A stretch of 64,000 nt of DNA from Chryseobacterium sp. ERMR1:04 (GCF_001297705.1 NZ_LIRF01000003.1:1240001-1304000), one strand, 5' to 3'. Shown: positions 30,480-39,583, counted from the first letter of the stretch. Numbers and translations are program-made. Notes: a model not told the origin generated them from the sequence alone.

Positions 30480-33305
30480 TTAAAATGTTAGGTTCATACC
30501 AATAGTATAAATTGCTGAAATAGGATAAATATTATTATCAATACCCATTTGCACTCTGTCTGAATTCAAAATTTCCGGAGAAAAGCCATTATATTTAAAG
30601 CTAGTCCAAGGGTTTTGAGCACTTACATACAATCTTAATTTAGTAATAGACATCGAATTCGTAAATGCTTTAGGCAAATTATATCCAACCTGAATATTTC
30701 TAATTCTGATATAACTTCCGTCTTCTACATAAAAACTATTGGGTAAAATAATAGATTGGTCATTGGTTGCCATTGGATAGTCGTTAGATGTTCCTGCACC
30801 ATGCCATCTGTTATTATAGAAATCTAGATCCCAACTTTCGTTTCCGTAACGTTGCTCTCTGTTGAAATTATATATTTTGTTTCCAAAAACACCTTGGAAA
30901 TCAATCGCAAAATCAAAATCATACACATTCAGGTTAACCCCAAATCCATAAGTTCCTTTTGGAATAGGACTTCCTAAGAAAGTTTTGTCTCTAGCATCTA
31001 TAACTCCGTTTCCGTCGATATCTGCAAATTTAAAACCTCCAGGAGTTGCTCCATTTTGTGCCGCTGCTGCCGCTACTTCTGCTGCATTCTGGAAAACACC
31101 TTCTACCTGATATCCATAATAAGAACCAACAGCTTGTCCTTCTTGTAATCTAATGATAGAATTACCATATAAACTTGCTCCTGTTTCTAAATAAGATCCA
31201 TTAAAAACCGATGTTATTTTATTCTTCAGCGTAGTAAGGTTACCATAAACTCCTAGCTTGATATGTTCATTGATCTTAGTATCATAATTTATTGCAAGCT
31301 CAAAACCTCTGTTGTTAAAAGAATAAGCATTCGTAATATAATTATTCCAGTTACCTGCACCAGAAACCGTTCCCTGAACAATACCATATACTACATCTTT
31401 CGTGTCTTTGTCAAAATAGGTAGCATCAATTTTCAGTTTATTATTAAATAACCCCATTTCCAATCCTAGATCTCTACCCGTTGTAGTCTCCCAACCAATA
31501 TTGGGATCTATAATTTTATCAATGGTTTGTGCGGGTGATCCATTATTTCCAAAATATGCTCCATCAGCAAATTTTGTTGTATTAAGCGTATATGCTCTCG
31601 TTACATCAGGATTTCCTAATTTACCCCAGCTTGCTCTTAATTTCAACATATTAAAAACATTCTGCTCGCTCATAAAGCTTTCTTTTGAGATCACCCATCC
31701 CGCGCTTACAGCAGGAAATGTACGGTATCTGTCATTTGCAGAATACTTAGACGTTCCATCTCTACGAAGGGATGCATTTAATAGATACTTTCCTGCATAA
31801 TCATAATTCACTCTTCCAAAAAAAGATTCTATTCTATCCTGATAAGGGATAACATTACGACCATCTTCTTCAAAACTTGTCATGAAAATATCAGTTCCAT
31901 TCGCTATATCCAACGAAGAATTATTTCCGTTATACTTAACGTTTAAAGCTTCTGCATAGGCTTGAGAATAAGAGTTTCTTGTTCTTGAGTAACCTGCTAA
32001 TACTTCAATATTATGGTTCCCTAAACCTTTTTTCCAACTTAATGTATTGTCCCAAATATAATTTCTTGTTCTGGAATCTCTTGTTATTAGCTTAGCCGGC
32101 TTTTGATCAGCAACAGGAACATAATCAAACGTTGGTGTAAATTCGTATTTATTAGAATTAATATTATCCGAAGAATAACTCACTCTTAAAGTAAAATCTT
32201 TTAAGAATTTATATTCCCCCCAGATATTGTTTAATAACCTTTCTTCTCTTATCTGAGATCGGTATAAATCTAATTTTGCTCTTGAATTCGGAACTTTCGC
32301 TAGTGTAAAATATTGATACCCTCCTTTAGTTGGATCCATTGTATCATAAACCGGCGGTGAAGAATAGGCATCTAGTAAAGTATTCTGTGCCTGATCCGTA
32401 CGCATCTTTGAAAACGTAAAATTATTTCCAATCGTAATATTGTCAGTAACTTTATATGTAAGATTAATTCTAGTACTAAATCTGTTAAAACCACTACCAG
32501 AATTAATTCCTTGTCCTGCAGCTAAATTTCCTTCATCCTGTAGGTAGCCCACACTTCCGTAATAGTTAAGTTTACCTATATTTCCTGAAGCTGAAAAATC
32601 ATTAGAATTAATGATACTTGTTCTTAAGATTTCTTTGAACCAATCTTTATCTGTAGGATAAGCAGATCTATTTAAAAATACTGGATCTTTTACCTTATCA
32701 TTAATTAATTTTTCGTTATATAATTCTAGATACTGATCAGCATTAACCATTTTTGGAACGTTGGTTACCGTTTTAATTCCTAAATATGAATTGAAATTAA
32801 AAACAGGCTTCTTACCTCTCCCTGCTTTTGTTTTAATAATAACAGCACCATTTGAAGCTCTTGCTCCAAAAATAGCTAAACTCGATGGATCTTTCAAGAC
32901 ACTCATAGATTCAATATCCTGAGGGCTTAAAAATGAAATATCATCGGTAATCATTCCGTCAACGATAAAAACAGTTTTACCGGTTAAAGAACCAACACCT
33001 CTAATGTCAACTCTTGGTGAACCTCCTGGGGCTCCGGAATTTAAAATCTGTACTCCGGATAATTTCCCCTGAATAGAACTTAAAGGATTCGCATTTGGCT
33101 TATCAGCAAGATCTTTTGCTGTTACCAGACCAATACTCCCCGTAATATTCTCCTTCTTCTGAGATCCATATCCAATCATTACAACCTCCTCAATCTTCTG
33201 TTCTTTCGTGACAGAATCTTTTTTAGGGGTAGTCTGCGCATTGACGTTCATACCGAAGTATAAGACAGCAATGAGACATGGATACTTTAAATCACTTTGT
33301 TTCAT
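30480..33305 (-). CDS. SusC/RagA-family TonB-dependent outer-membrane importer
   Basis: A 941-aa 22-strand barrel that imports SusD-delivered glycans using TonB energy. After a signal peptide ending NVNAQ the protein goes almost directly to the TonB-box-like EEVVMIGYGSQKKENITGSI and the plug domain (KLSGVQILNSGAPGGSPRVDIRGVGS...). The roughly 80-residue carboxypeptidase-regulatory-like domain seen in many SusC proteins is absent. The barrel ends in the aromatic strand YTIGMNLTF. It is first in the locus, with a 375-nt upstream region shared divergently with the DUF4197 gene. No SusR, ECF sigma or hybrid two-component regulator is adjacent. Confidence 0.95.
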   Translation of the reverse strand: MKQSDLKYPCLIAVLYFGMNVNAQTTPKKDSVTKEQKIEEVVMIGYGSQKKENITGSIGLVTAKDLADKPNANPLSSIQGKLSGVQILNSGAPGGSPRVDIRGVGSLTGKTVFIVDGMITDDISFLSPQDIESMSVLKDPSSLAIFGARASNGAVIIKTKAGRGKKPVFNFNSYLGIKTVTNVPKMVNADQYLELYNEKLINDKVKDPVFLNRSAYPTDKDWFKEILRTSIINSNDFSASGNIGKLNYYGSVGYLQDEGNLAAGQGINSGSGFNRFSTRINLTYKVTDNITIGNNFTFSKMRTDQAQNTLLDAYSSPPVYDTMDPTKGGYQYFTLAKVPNSRAKLDLYRSQIREERLLNNIWGEYKFLKDFTLRVSYSSDNINSNKYEFTPTFDYVPVADQKPAKLITRDSRTRNYIWDNTLSWKKGLGNHNIEVLAGYSRTRNSYSQAYAEALNVKYNGNNSSLDIANGTDIFMTSFEEDGRNVIPYQDRIESFFGRVNYDYAGKYLLNASLRRDGTSKYSANDRYRTFPAVSAGWVISKESFMSEQNVFNMLKLRASWGKLGNPDVTRAYTLNTTKFADGAYFGNNGSPAQTIDKIIDPNIGWETTTGRDLGLEMGLFNNKLKIDATYFDKDTKDVVYGIVQGTVSGAGNWNNYITNAYSFNNRGFELAINYDTKINEHIKLGVYGNLTTLKNKITSVFNGSYLETGASLYGNSIIRLQEGQAVGSYYGYQVEGVFQNAAEVAAAAAQNGATPGGFKFADIDGNGVIDARDKTFLGSPIPKGTYGFGVNLNVYDFDFAIDFQGVFGNKIYNFNREQRYGNESWDLDFYNNRWHGAGTSNDYPMATNDQSIILPNSFYVEDGSYIRIRNIQVGYNLPKAFTNSMSITKLRLYVSAQNPWTSFKYNGFSPEILNSDRVQMGIDNNIYPISAIYTIGMNLTF

Positions 33306-33410
33306 ATAGTTTCACTTTATTTGTACAATCAATTTTTTATAAAAAGGTAATCAGCCTTTTCATTTATCCTCCTTGAAATCAGTTTCAAAATCTCAAAAAA
33401 AGACATTAGC

Positions 33411-33418
33411 CAAAATTA
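33411..33418 (-). promoter_or_regulatory. Possible susC -7 box (TAATTTTG on minus)
   Basis: A TAnnTTTG match 106 nt upstream of the susC ATG, leaving a long AT-rich leader. No matching -33 element at normal spacing. The remainder of 33306-33611 shows no gene. Confidence 0.4.
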
Positions 33419-33611
33419 TAAAAAATATCCAATTCTGTTAAACTATCTTAAAAATTTAAAAATGATCTTATTACATTGCATTTAATATTAAAAAAATTCA
33501 CATTTTAATATTTTCATCATAATATATTAACTAAATGTTAATCAAATTTTCAATTGATTTTTTTTGATTTTTGGTTAAAATTTCCCCAAATAACTCTAAT
33601 AAATTTAATAT

Positions 33612-33642
33612 TTTGTTAAACAGATAATACTTATTAAATTTG
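33612..33642 (+). promoter_or_regulatory. Promoter of the DUF4197 gene
   Basis: TTTG (33612-33615) and TAAATTTG (33635-33642) are separated by 19 nt, a textbook Bacteroidota -33/-7 pair, ending 38 nt before the ATG. Confidence 0.75.
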
Positions 33643-33680
33643 GCTCAGAATTTGAAAATAATAACGATTAATAAAAATCA

Positions 33681-34352
33681 ATGAAAAAATATATTATTGC
33701 TGCGGCTTTGCTCATCGGAACCGGCGCAATCATCAATACAACCCTGCAGTCTTGCACTACGTTAGCCACTACAGACCTTGGATTATCCGTTATTAAAAAG
33801 CTTTTACTTAATGGAATTAACAAAGGGATGGGAATTTATGGTAACAAAGATGCTTTCCTACAAAATAATATGGTAGACAAAGCGTTACCAAAAGAACTGA
33901 GAGATATTAATTCTACTTTAGAAAAAATAGCTCCTTCATTGGTTGCAAAAGAAAGAGACTATATCGCGCAGGCAGCTTCTTATACTGTAAACATTTCAAG
34001 GCCCATTTTAGAAAGTGCAGTGCATAGTCTGAATGCTCAGGATGTCAACAGAATTATTCAGGGAACTACAGCTACTCAAATCCTGAAAGAAAAAACTCAA
34101 CAACAGCTTGTTGCTGCTATCATGCCTAAAGTTGAAGAACAGTTGAACCAATATGGTATTGTTAAAACAATCAACACCGCTTTATCAGGAAGCAATTTAT
34201 TAGGTAGTTTATTAGGCGGAAATACTACCAATGTAAATTCAGGAGGTTTAAGCCAATTAGCTTCCGAACAGATGGTGAATGGAATCTTTAATATCATTGA
34301 AGATTACGAGCATCAGAACTCTAAGGCTCTTTTGGGACCTCTTGGAAAATAG
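33681..34352 (+). CDS. DUF4197-family lipoprotein
   Basis: A 223-aa protein with a probable lipoprotein signal (TTLQSC, Cys25). The mature part matches the DUF4197 pattern: GLSVIKKLLLNGINKGM, then KALPKELRDINSTLEKI, a helical middle with ISRPILESAVHSLNAQDVNRIIQGTTATQILKEK, and a C-terminal segment. The family is widespread in Bacteroidota and Proteobacteria as a periplasmic protein with no assigned function. A glycine/asparagine-rich insertion (GSLLGGNTTNVNSGG) near residue 180 is low in complexity. The next gene follows by 42 nt. Confidence 0.85.
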   Translation: MKKYIIAAALLIGTGAIINTTLQSCTTLATTDLGLSVIKKLLLNGINKGMGIYGNKDAFLQNNMVDKALPKELRDINSTLEKIAPSLVAKERDYIAQAASYTVNISRPILESAVHSLNAQDVNRIIQGTTATQILKEKTQQQLVAAIMPKVEEQLNQYGIVKTINTALSGSNLLGSLLGGNTTNVNSGGLSQLASEQMVNGIFNIIEDYEHQNSKALLGPLGK

Positions 34353-34394
34353 AAAAAAATTCGTTATATTTATATATAAATTTAAAATTTGCAG

Positions 34395-34700
34395 ATGGAT
34401 ATATTACAAGGGAATCAACACGCAAACCCCGATGAGTTTTACAACTCTCTAAGGGAAAAACTGGAAGATCATCATGATTTTCCGGAAGATTATTTATTTA
34501 AATTCATAATCCCGACCGATCAGTCTAAACTTACTGAAATTTACAGAGTTTTTGACGGAATTAAATTTACACTAGGAAACCGCGAAAGTAAAAATGGAAA
34601 ATATACAGCCTGCAATATCAATGCATTTGTTTTAGATGCCCATCAGGTGGTTAAAATTTATAAAGAAGTCGCAAAAATAGAAGGCGTTATTCTTCTTTAA
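34395..34700 (+). CDS. DUF493 (YbeD-like) protein
   Basis: I take the ATG at 34395 (MDILQGNQHANPDEFY); a TTG two codons earlier is also in frame. The 101-aa cytoplasmic protein has the ferredoxin-like ACT-type fold of YbeD: FPEDYLFKFIIPTDQSKLTEIYRVF, then GKYTACNINAFVLDAHQVVKIYKEVAKIEGVILL. E. coli YbeD is a small conserved protein of unclear function located near lipoate genes. It is probably co-transcribed with the DUF4197 gene and is followed by a strong terminator. Confidence 0.88.
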   Translation: MDILQGNQHANPDEFYNSLREKLEDHHDFPEDYLFKFIIPTDQSKLTEIYRVFDGIKFTLGNRESKNGKYTACNINAFVLDAHQVVKIYKEVAKIEGVILL

Positions 34701-34704
34701 AAGT

Positions 34705-34734
34705 AAAAAAGTCAGCGTAAAGCTGACTTTTTTT
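34705..34734. terminator. Bidirectional terminator
   Basis: AAAAAAGTCAGC pairs with GCTGACTTTTTT around a 5-nt loop. It serves the DUF493 gene on + and the ArsC-like gene on -. Confidence 0.9.
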
Positions 34735-34756
34735 ATATCTTGATGGTATTTCAATA

Positions 34757-35107
34757 TTACTTTTCGATAAAGAACTTCACATTATCAATTGGTCTTCCCA
34801 ACATCGCCACAGAACCTTTTATTAAAATTGGTCTTTGGATTAATGATGGATTTTCAGATAAAATTTTGATCCATTCATCTTCTGAAAAATTCTTATTGGC
34901 AAAATTATCCATGTATAACTTTTCAGTCTTACGGATGATATGAAAAACACTCTGATTAAGCTTTTTCAAGACCGTTTTAATTTCTAAAATGCTTAGTGGA
35001 TCTTCAGTCATATTGATGATCTCAAACGGCACTCCATTCTCATCCAAATACTCTAAAACAGCATTTGATTTTGAACAACTTCCATTATGTAAAACCTTAA
35101 CTAACAT
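34757..35107 (-). CDS. ArsC-family (thioredoxin-fold arsenate reductase-like) protein
   Basis: A 116-aa cytoplasmic protein of the glutaredoxin-dependent ArsC family. The nucleophile motif is HNGSCSKSNAV with Cys11, followed by the helix, ENGVPFEIINMTEDPLS, and the SLIQRPILI strand with the arginine-proline pair typical of the family. Members reduce arsenate, but many (YffB/Spx types) have other roles. The HNGSC start and the absence of any ars gene nearby mean that arsenate reduction is only one possibility. It stands alone. Confidence 0.85.
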   Translation of the reverse strand: MLVKVLHNGSCSKSNAVLEYLDENGVPFEIINMTEDPLSILEIKTVLKKLNQSVFHIIRKTEKLYMDNFANKNFSEDEWIKILSENPSLIQRPILIKGSVAMLGRPIDNVKFFIEK

Positions 35108-35194
35108 TTTTATTGTATTTAAAAATTAAACTTGAGTCTATCAAATGTAGTAACAAATAAAGTTACATGAGTCTTAATTATTGATAAATTAATG

Positions 35195-35809
35195 TTAAAA
35201 CAACCCATGAAGCTCTGCCTCTATCTTTTCTAAGATAAATCCGAAATCTTCCGGTTTTTCAACAAAATCTAAATTATCTACATCAATAATTAAAAGCTTT
35301 CCTTCTGTGTAATTAGAAATCCATTTTTCGTATTTCTGATTTAATTTGGAAAGGTATTCAATACTGATTGATGCTTCATATTCTCTTCCTCTTTTGTATA
35401 TTTTTTTCACCAAATTCGGAACATCAGATTTTAAGTAAATCAATATATCCGGGGCAGAAACAAAAGCTTTCATCAAATTGAAAACAGAAATATAATTATT
35501 AAAATCTCTGTCCGAAAGAAGCTTCATATCATTTAAGTTTTCTGCAAAAATGTGTGCATCTTCATAGATCGTACGATCCTGGATAATGTTTTTGCCACTC
35601 TCTCTAATTTCTTTTACCTGACGGAATCTACTTCCTAAAAAATAGATCTGTAACGCAAAACTCCATTTGCTCATATCAGCGTAAAAATCCTCCAGATAAG
35701 GATTGTGATCTACATCTTCAAATTGCGCATCCCATCCATAATGCTTTGAAAGCAATGTCGTTAATGTAGTTTTTCCAGCGCCAATGTTTCCTGTAACTGC
35801 AATATGCAT
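35195..35809 (-). CDS. Deoxynucleoside kinase family protein
   Basis: I start at the ATG at 35809 (MHIAVTGNIGAGKTT), preceded by AAGGGAAAA; the longer reading from a GTG at 35845 overlaps the previous stop and adds no conserved sequence. The 204-aa P-loop kinase has Walker A at residues 7-15, the substrate-binding FEDVDHNPYLEDFY, the DRTIYEDAHIF motif corresponding to the family's D/E-R-S, and a lid RGREYEASISIEYL. It phosphorylates deoxynucleosides (probably dA/dG or dC type) for dNTP salvage. It lies 35 nt after the upstream secreted-protein gene. Confidence 0.9.
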   Translation of the reverse strand: MHIAVTGNIGAGKTTLTTLLSKHYGWDAQFEDVDHNPYLEDFYADMSKWSFALQIYFLGSRFRQVKEIRESGKNIIQDRTIYEDAHIFAENLNDMKLLSDRDFNNYISVFNLMKAFVSAPDILIYLKSDVPNLVKKIYKRGREYEASISIEYLSKLNQKYEKWISNYTEGKLLIIDVDNLDFVEKPEDFGFILEKIEAELHGLF

Positions 35810-35844
35810 ATTTTCCCTTAATGTTTTACTGATTAATTGCTTCA

Positions 35845-36780
35845 CTAAATTCCAAACTTCTGAACTTCAGAAATTTCATTGATGAGTTTCTGTAAATTCT
35901 CTCCTGCAGGTTGCTCAGAAGATCCTTCTTTAGACTTTTCCTCAATGGTATCTACGGTTTTTTCTGTAGTTTTCTGCTTCGGTTCAGGTTCTGTTTGTAG
36001 CTTAGTTTCTTTACTTTTTTCGATGTTGTAAAGATAAAGGTTGTTGGCTTTTATTTCAAAATAAGAAAGGGTATTTTTATCCACAATTTGCGCATCCGGA
36101 TCTTCAAAAAGTTTTACCATTCCCTTTTCCGGAATATATTTTACGATTGAGTTATTGGTAATCACCAAAATAAATTCATTCTCACGTCTGAAACGCTTTC
36201 CGTTTTCAATAGGAGCTTCAAATATTTTTTCGAATTTTAAAGAATAGACTCTAATATTTTTTCTTGTTAAAATATACACCTTATTTTCAAAAACAATCAG
36301 GTCCATCAAGTCATCAAAACTGGCATCAAAAGGATAGGAATTGATGGTGGTTTCATTCCTGAAATTATATTGAATCAATCTTTTCATGCTATCATCCAAC
36401 AACCATAATTGCTGAAGATCTTCTGCATACGCCATTCTGATAAACCCAAATTTCTGTTTAAAATCTACTTTTTGAATATCATTAAGGTTTTGATCTACAA
36501 ACTTCATTTCCTGAGCGTTTTCTGAAAAGAAAGCAATACTTAAAGGATTCTGAACATTCTGAACTTTAAACGGAACCGTAAACATCATTTTACCAAGCTG
36601 CTTCCCCAAAGAATCATATTTTGTAAAACTGAAATCTTTGTTTTTATAGATGTATAGATTTCCATAATCATCGGCAAGCATATCTTTCGCTTCCTTCAAC
36701 TTCAAGGTATCAAAGGGAATAGATTTCTGTGCAGAGAATGAACAGAACAAAAGGATCAATAATAGGTTTAATAATTTCAA
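35845..36780 (-). CDS. Secreted protein of unknown function, probable beta-propeller
   Basis: A 311-aa protein with signal peptide ending CSFSAQ. The body (about 25-245) is a series of short beta-strands with recurring L-Y-I-Y / Y-D-S-L-G / L-W-L-L-D-D motifs, suggesting a six-bladed propeller. The C-terminal 65 residues are low-complexity and charged (KTTEKTVDTIEEKSKEGSSEQ). I recognise no named family. It precedes the deoxynucleoside kinase gene by 35 nt in a common conserved-looking arrangement, but no functional link is evident. Periplasmic location inferred. Confidence 0.72.
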   Translation of the reverse strand: MKLLNLLLILLFCSFSAQKSIPFDTLKLKEAKDMLADDYGNLYIYKNKDFSFTKYDSLGKQLGKMMFTVPFKVQNVQNPLSIAFFSENAQEMKFVDQNLNDIQKVDFKQKFGFIRMAYAEDLQQLWLLDDSMKRLIQYNFRNETTINSYPFDASFDDLMDLIVFENKVYILTRKNIRVYSLKFEKIFEAPIENGKRFRRENEFILVITNNSIVKYIPEKGMVKLFEDPDAQIVDKNTLSYFEIKANNLYLYNIEKSKETKLQTEPEPKQKTTEKTVDTIEEKSKEGSSEQPAGENLQKLINEISEVQKFGI

Positions 36781-36858
36781 AAGTTCTTTTTTCTAAGATA
36801 ATTTTTTGTGGACACTACCAATTTACATACTTTATTGTAATCAAATTGAAATAGTTGC

Positions 36859-37884
36859 TTATTTAATCGCAACTTCATAAATTTTAGACCACTTCTTCCC
36901 TGTTACCAGCATATGATCACCTTTAAAAGCAATACCGTTTAAAACACTTTCGCTGTCATTTTTGGTATTCTCTTCCGTGATTTTTGTAAAGTCGAATTTC
37001 CCGACTGTTTCTCCGGTTACAGGATTTATTTTTAAGATAATCGGTTTATGCCAAACATTGGCGTAGATAAATCCATTGTGATATTCCAGTTCATTGATCT
37101 GATTGTAAATATCTTTATATCCACCAACAGGAACGGTTTTCACTACTTTCGAAGGATCATTAACATCTAAAAAATACAGATTATTTGACCCATCATCAGC
37201 AATAAGGTTTTTCCCGTCATAGGTAAGTCCCCAACCTTCTGCAAATTCACCAGGCAAAGGAAACTCTGATATTTTCTTTAAGGTATTTTTATCGTACACG
37301 AAGCCTATTTTATTCTGATAAGTCAACTGATAAATTTTATCACCAACGATAGCGCAGCCTTCTGAAAAGATATCGGCAGGCTGTTTTTCTGTAATAATGG
37401 GCGTTGTAGTTCCCAATGTATATTTTATCAACTGAGAAGCATTCGCTAGCCCATCACTTTCATAAATAGTATTGCCTTCGATAAGAAATCCTTCAACAAA
37501 ATTATTAGGATCATGAGGATATTCTTTTATAATCTCGTAAGAGATATTTTGCTCGGGAGTTTTCGTAAATACATTAATGGTAGCATCTTGGTTCAATATT
37601 TTGCCATTTTTTGTTTTAATGGTAAAAGTAACCTCATTATCTCCGAATGTAAAAAATTTGGGATCAATCGTCAGGTTAGACGCTTCCTTATCACCGAAGC
37701 TGATGCTAATACTTTCCGCATTCTCGGTAACATCTTTTGGAAGCTCCAGTTTATCACCAAAATGATATCCTTTAGTTTCCATTGAGTTATTATAATCACT
37801 TAAACTCCCCAATATTTCCTTGTCTTTATTACAAGAAATTAATGACAAAATCGCTGCAAAACCAATTATTATATTTCTTTTCAT
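36859..37884 (-). CDS. Glutaminyl-peptide cyclotransferase (plant-type), copy 2
   Basis: A 341-aa lipoprotein (lipobox SLISC, Cys18) with a C-terminal five-bladed beta-propeller of the plant/bacterial glutaminyl cyclase family. These enzymes turn N-terminal glutamine into pyroglutamate. An N-terminal domain of about 110 residues precedes the enzyme. Family motifs include EYPHDPNNFVEGF, YESDG, EGWGLTYDGKNLIADDGS and ELEYHNGFIYANVW. FVEGF has Glu where the other copy and the family pattern have Gln, a change near the active site. It is 147 nt downstream of a close paralogue. Targets are probably secreted proteins. Confidence 0.88.
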   Translation of the reverse strand: MKRNIIIGFAAILSLISCNKDKEILGSLSDYNNSMETKGYHFGDKLELPKDVTENAESISISFGDKEASNLTIDPKFFTFGDNEVTFTIKTKNGKILNQDATINVFTKTPEQNISYEIIKEYPHDPNNFVEGFLIEGNTIYESDGLANASQLIKYTLGTTTPIITEKQPADIFSEGCAIVGDKIYQLTYQNKIGFVYDKNTLKKISEFPLPGEFAEGWGLTYDGKNLIADDGSNNLYFLDVNDPSKVVKTVPVGGYKDIYNQINELEYHNGFIYANVWHKPIILKINPVTGETVGKFDFTKITEENTKNDSESVLNGIAFKGDHMLVTGKKWSKIYEVAIK

Positions 37885-37929
37885 CGATGCTTTAAATATG
37901 TTCCAAAAATAGGGAATTTATTGCTTAAA

Positions 37930-38001
37930 TTAGGTTTTGGCTAAAGCTGATTTGACTGTTGTTATATAAAAAAACGGGCTAAAGCCCGTTTCTATTGATC
38001 T
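37930..38001 (+). repeat. Dispersed intergenic repeat (GGCTAAAGC type, copy 2)
   Basis: TTAGGTTTTGGCTAAAGC, a spacer, then a hairpin AAACGGGCTAAAGCCCGTTT and CTATTGAT, matching the layout at 27169-27238. The hairpin could end transcription from the upstream cyclotransferase gene. Confidence 0.65.
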
Positions 38002-38031
38002 GTTTAAGATCTTATTTTATTTTGTATCCAT

Positions 38032-39057
38032 TTACTTTATAGCAACTTCATAAATTTTAGGCCAGTTCTTTCCTGTCACCAACATATTTTCACCTTTAAA
38101 AGCAATTCCGTTTAATACATCATCGCTTCCTTTCGTGTTTTGTTTTGCGATATCTGAGAAATCAAATGTTCCAACGACTTCTCCATTGGCAGGATTAATC
38201 TTTAAAATAATTGGTTTTTGCCAAACGTTAGCGTAAATAAATCCGTTGTGATATTCCAGTTCATTCAATTGATCATATGCCTGAGAACTTCCTGCAACAG
38301 CAATGTATTTCACCAATTTTGTAGGATCTTTAGGGTCTAGGAAATACAACAATTTACTTCCGTCTGATGCAATAAGGCTTGTCCCGTCGTACGTTAATCC
38401 CCAACCTTCTCCTAATACATTTGGATACGCAAAACTGGATAATAGCTTTAAAGAATTTTTATCATAAATGTATCCTTTTTTGCTCTGCCAAGTCAGTTGA
38501 TATACTTTATCACCCACAATCGTACTTCCTTCAGAGAAATCTTCCGGAGCCTGTTTTGTAGAAGCAAGAGGCGTGGTAGTTCCCAACGTATATTTTAAAA
38601 TCTGTGAAGAACCGTTTTGTCCGTCACTTTCATAAATTGTATTTCCTTCTACCTGAAAACCCTGTACAAAGTTTTTAGGATCATGAGGATATTCTGCTAC
38701 GATTTGATAGGCTATTTTTTTCTCAGGACTCTTAGCAAAAACATTGATCGTTGCATCCTGATTCAGCGTTTCACCGCCTTTTGTTTTGATATTAAAAGTT
38801 ACTGCATTATCTCCTAAGGTAAAAAATTTAGGATCTATCGTCAGGTTTGAAGTTTCTTTATCTCCGAAGCTGATGCTAACACTTTCTGCATTTTCTGCAA
38901 CATCTTTGGGAAGCTCTAGTTTATCACCAAAATGATACCCTTTGCTTTCCATAGAATTGTTGTAATCATTTAAAGAGTCAAGAATTTTTTTGTCATTATT
39001 ACCACAAGATGCCAATAACAAAATCGCTGCAAAACCCGCAATTATATTTTTTTTCAT
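38032..39057 (-). CDS. Glutaminyl-peptide cyclotransferase (plant-type), copy 1
   Basis: A 341-aa lipoprotein (lipobox LLASC, Cys18), collinear and highly similar to the downstream copy. The propeller carries EYPHDPKNFVQGF, YESDGQNGSSQILKY, EGWGLTYDGTSLIASDGS, NELEYHNGFIYANVWQKPIILKINP and VLNGIAFKGENMLVTGK. It keeps the family Gln in FVQGF. The N-terminal 110 residues (HFGDKLELPKDVAENAESVSISFGDKE) form an extra domain shared by the two copies. Many Bacteroidota secreted proteins begin with Gln after signal cleavage and would be its substrates. Confidence 0.9.
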   Translation of the reverse strand: MKKNIIAGFAAILLLASCGNNDKKILDSLNDYNNSMESKGYHFGDKLELPKDVAENAESVSISFGDKETSNLTIDPKFFTLGDNAVTFNIKTKGGETLNQDATINVFAKSPEKKIAYQIVAEYPHDPKNFVQGFQVEGNTIYESDGQNGSSQILKYTLGTTTPLASTKQAPEDFSEGSTIVGDKVYQLTWQSKKGYIYDKNSLKLLSSFAYPNVLGEGWGLTYDGTSLIASDGSKLLYFLDPKDPTKLVKYIAVAGSSQAYDQLNELEYHNGFIYANVWQKPIILKINPANGEVVGTFDFSDIAKQNTKGSDDVLNGIAFKGENMLVTGKNWPKIYEVAIK

Positions 39058-39139
39058 TGAATTTTTAAATATTTCCCCAAAAATAGCAAATTTTATTCCG
39101 CTTTACTAATGGGCTCGCCAAATTATATATCCCTGAAAC

Positions 39140-39565
39140 CTATTTCTCCAGATATTGTCTTAAACTCTGTCCGATAATTCCGTTCCAGCCTTCTGTAAAA
39201 CTTTCTCGTGAAAAATTCTCGCCAAACTCTTTGAAATTATCTATATTTTCATGAATTAAGGTAACAATCGTTTCTCCATCAGCAGGTTGAATTTCCCAAT
39301 TCACAGTAGTTTTCTCATTTGAAAATTCAGGATAAGACCAAGAATGTTTTAATTTCTGATGAGAAATAATTTCTAAAATTTCGCCTTGATGATGGTATTT
39401 TTTCTCATCTCCGGGTTCGTAGAAATTAAACTGTTTTCCAACTTCCAATTCAAAATCCGGTATATCAAAATACCAGTTTTTCATCTCGTTTTTATTCGTT
39501 AATGCTTTCCATACTTTTTCAATAGGAGCATTGATTTTAAACTGAACGGTGATGGGTGTATCCAT
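39140..39565 (-). CDS. SRPBCC (AHSA1-like) protein
   Basis: A 141-aa START-like/AHSA1-type protein with a hydrophobic ligand cavity. It opens with ITVQFKINAPIEKVWKALTNKNEMKNWYFD, the classic APIEKVW-x-x-T pattern, and closes with ESFTEGWNGIIGQSLRQYLE. No signal peptide, so cytoplasmic. It lies 18 nt after the antiporter gene on the same strand and probably shares its transcript. Ligand unknown. Confidence 0.88.
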   Translation of the reverse strand: MDTPITVQFKINAPIEKVWKALTNKNEMKNWYFDIPDFELEVGKQFNFYEPGDEKKYHHQGEILEIISHQKLKHSWSYPEFSNEKTTVNWEIQPADGETIVTLIHENIDNFKEFGENFSRESFTEGWNGIIGQSLRQYLEK

Positions 39566-39583
39566 TTTATTTTAATTTTTCAT

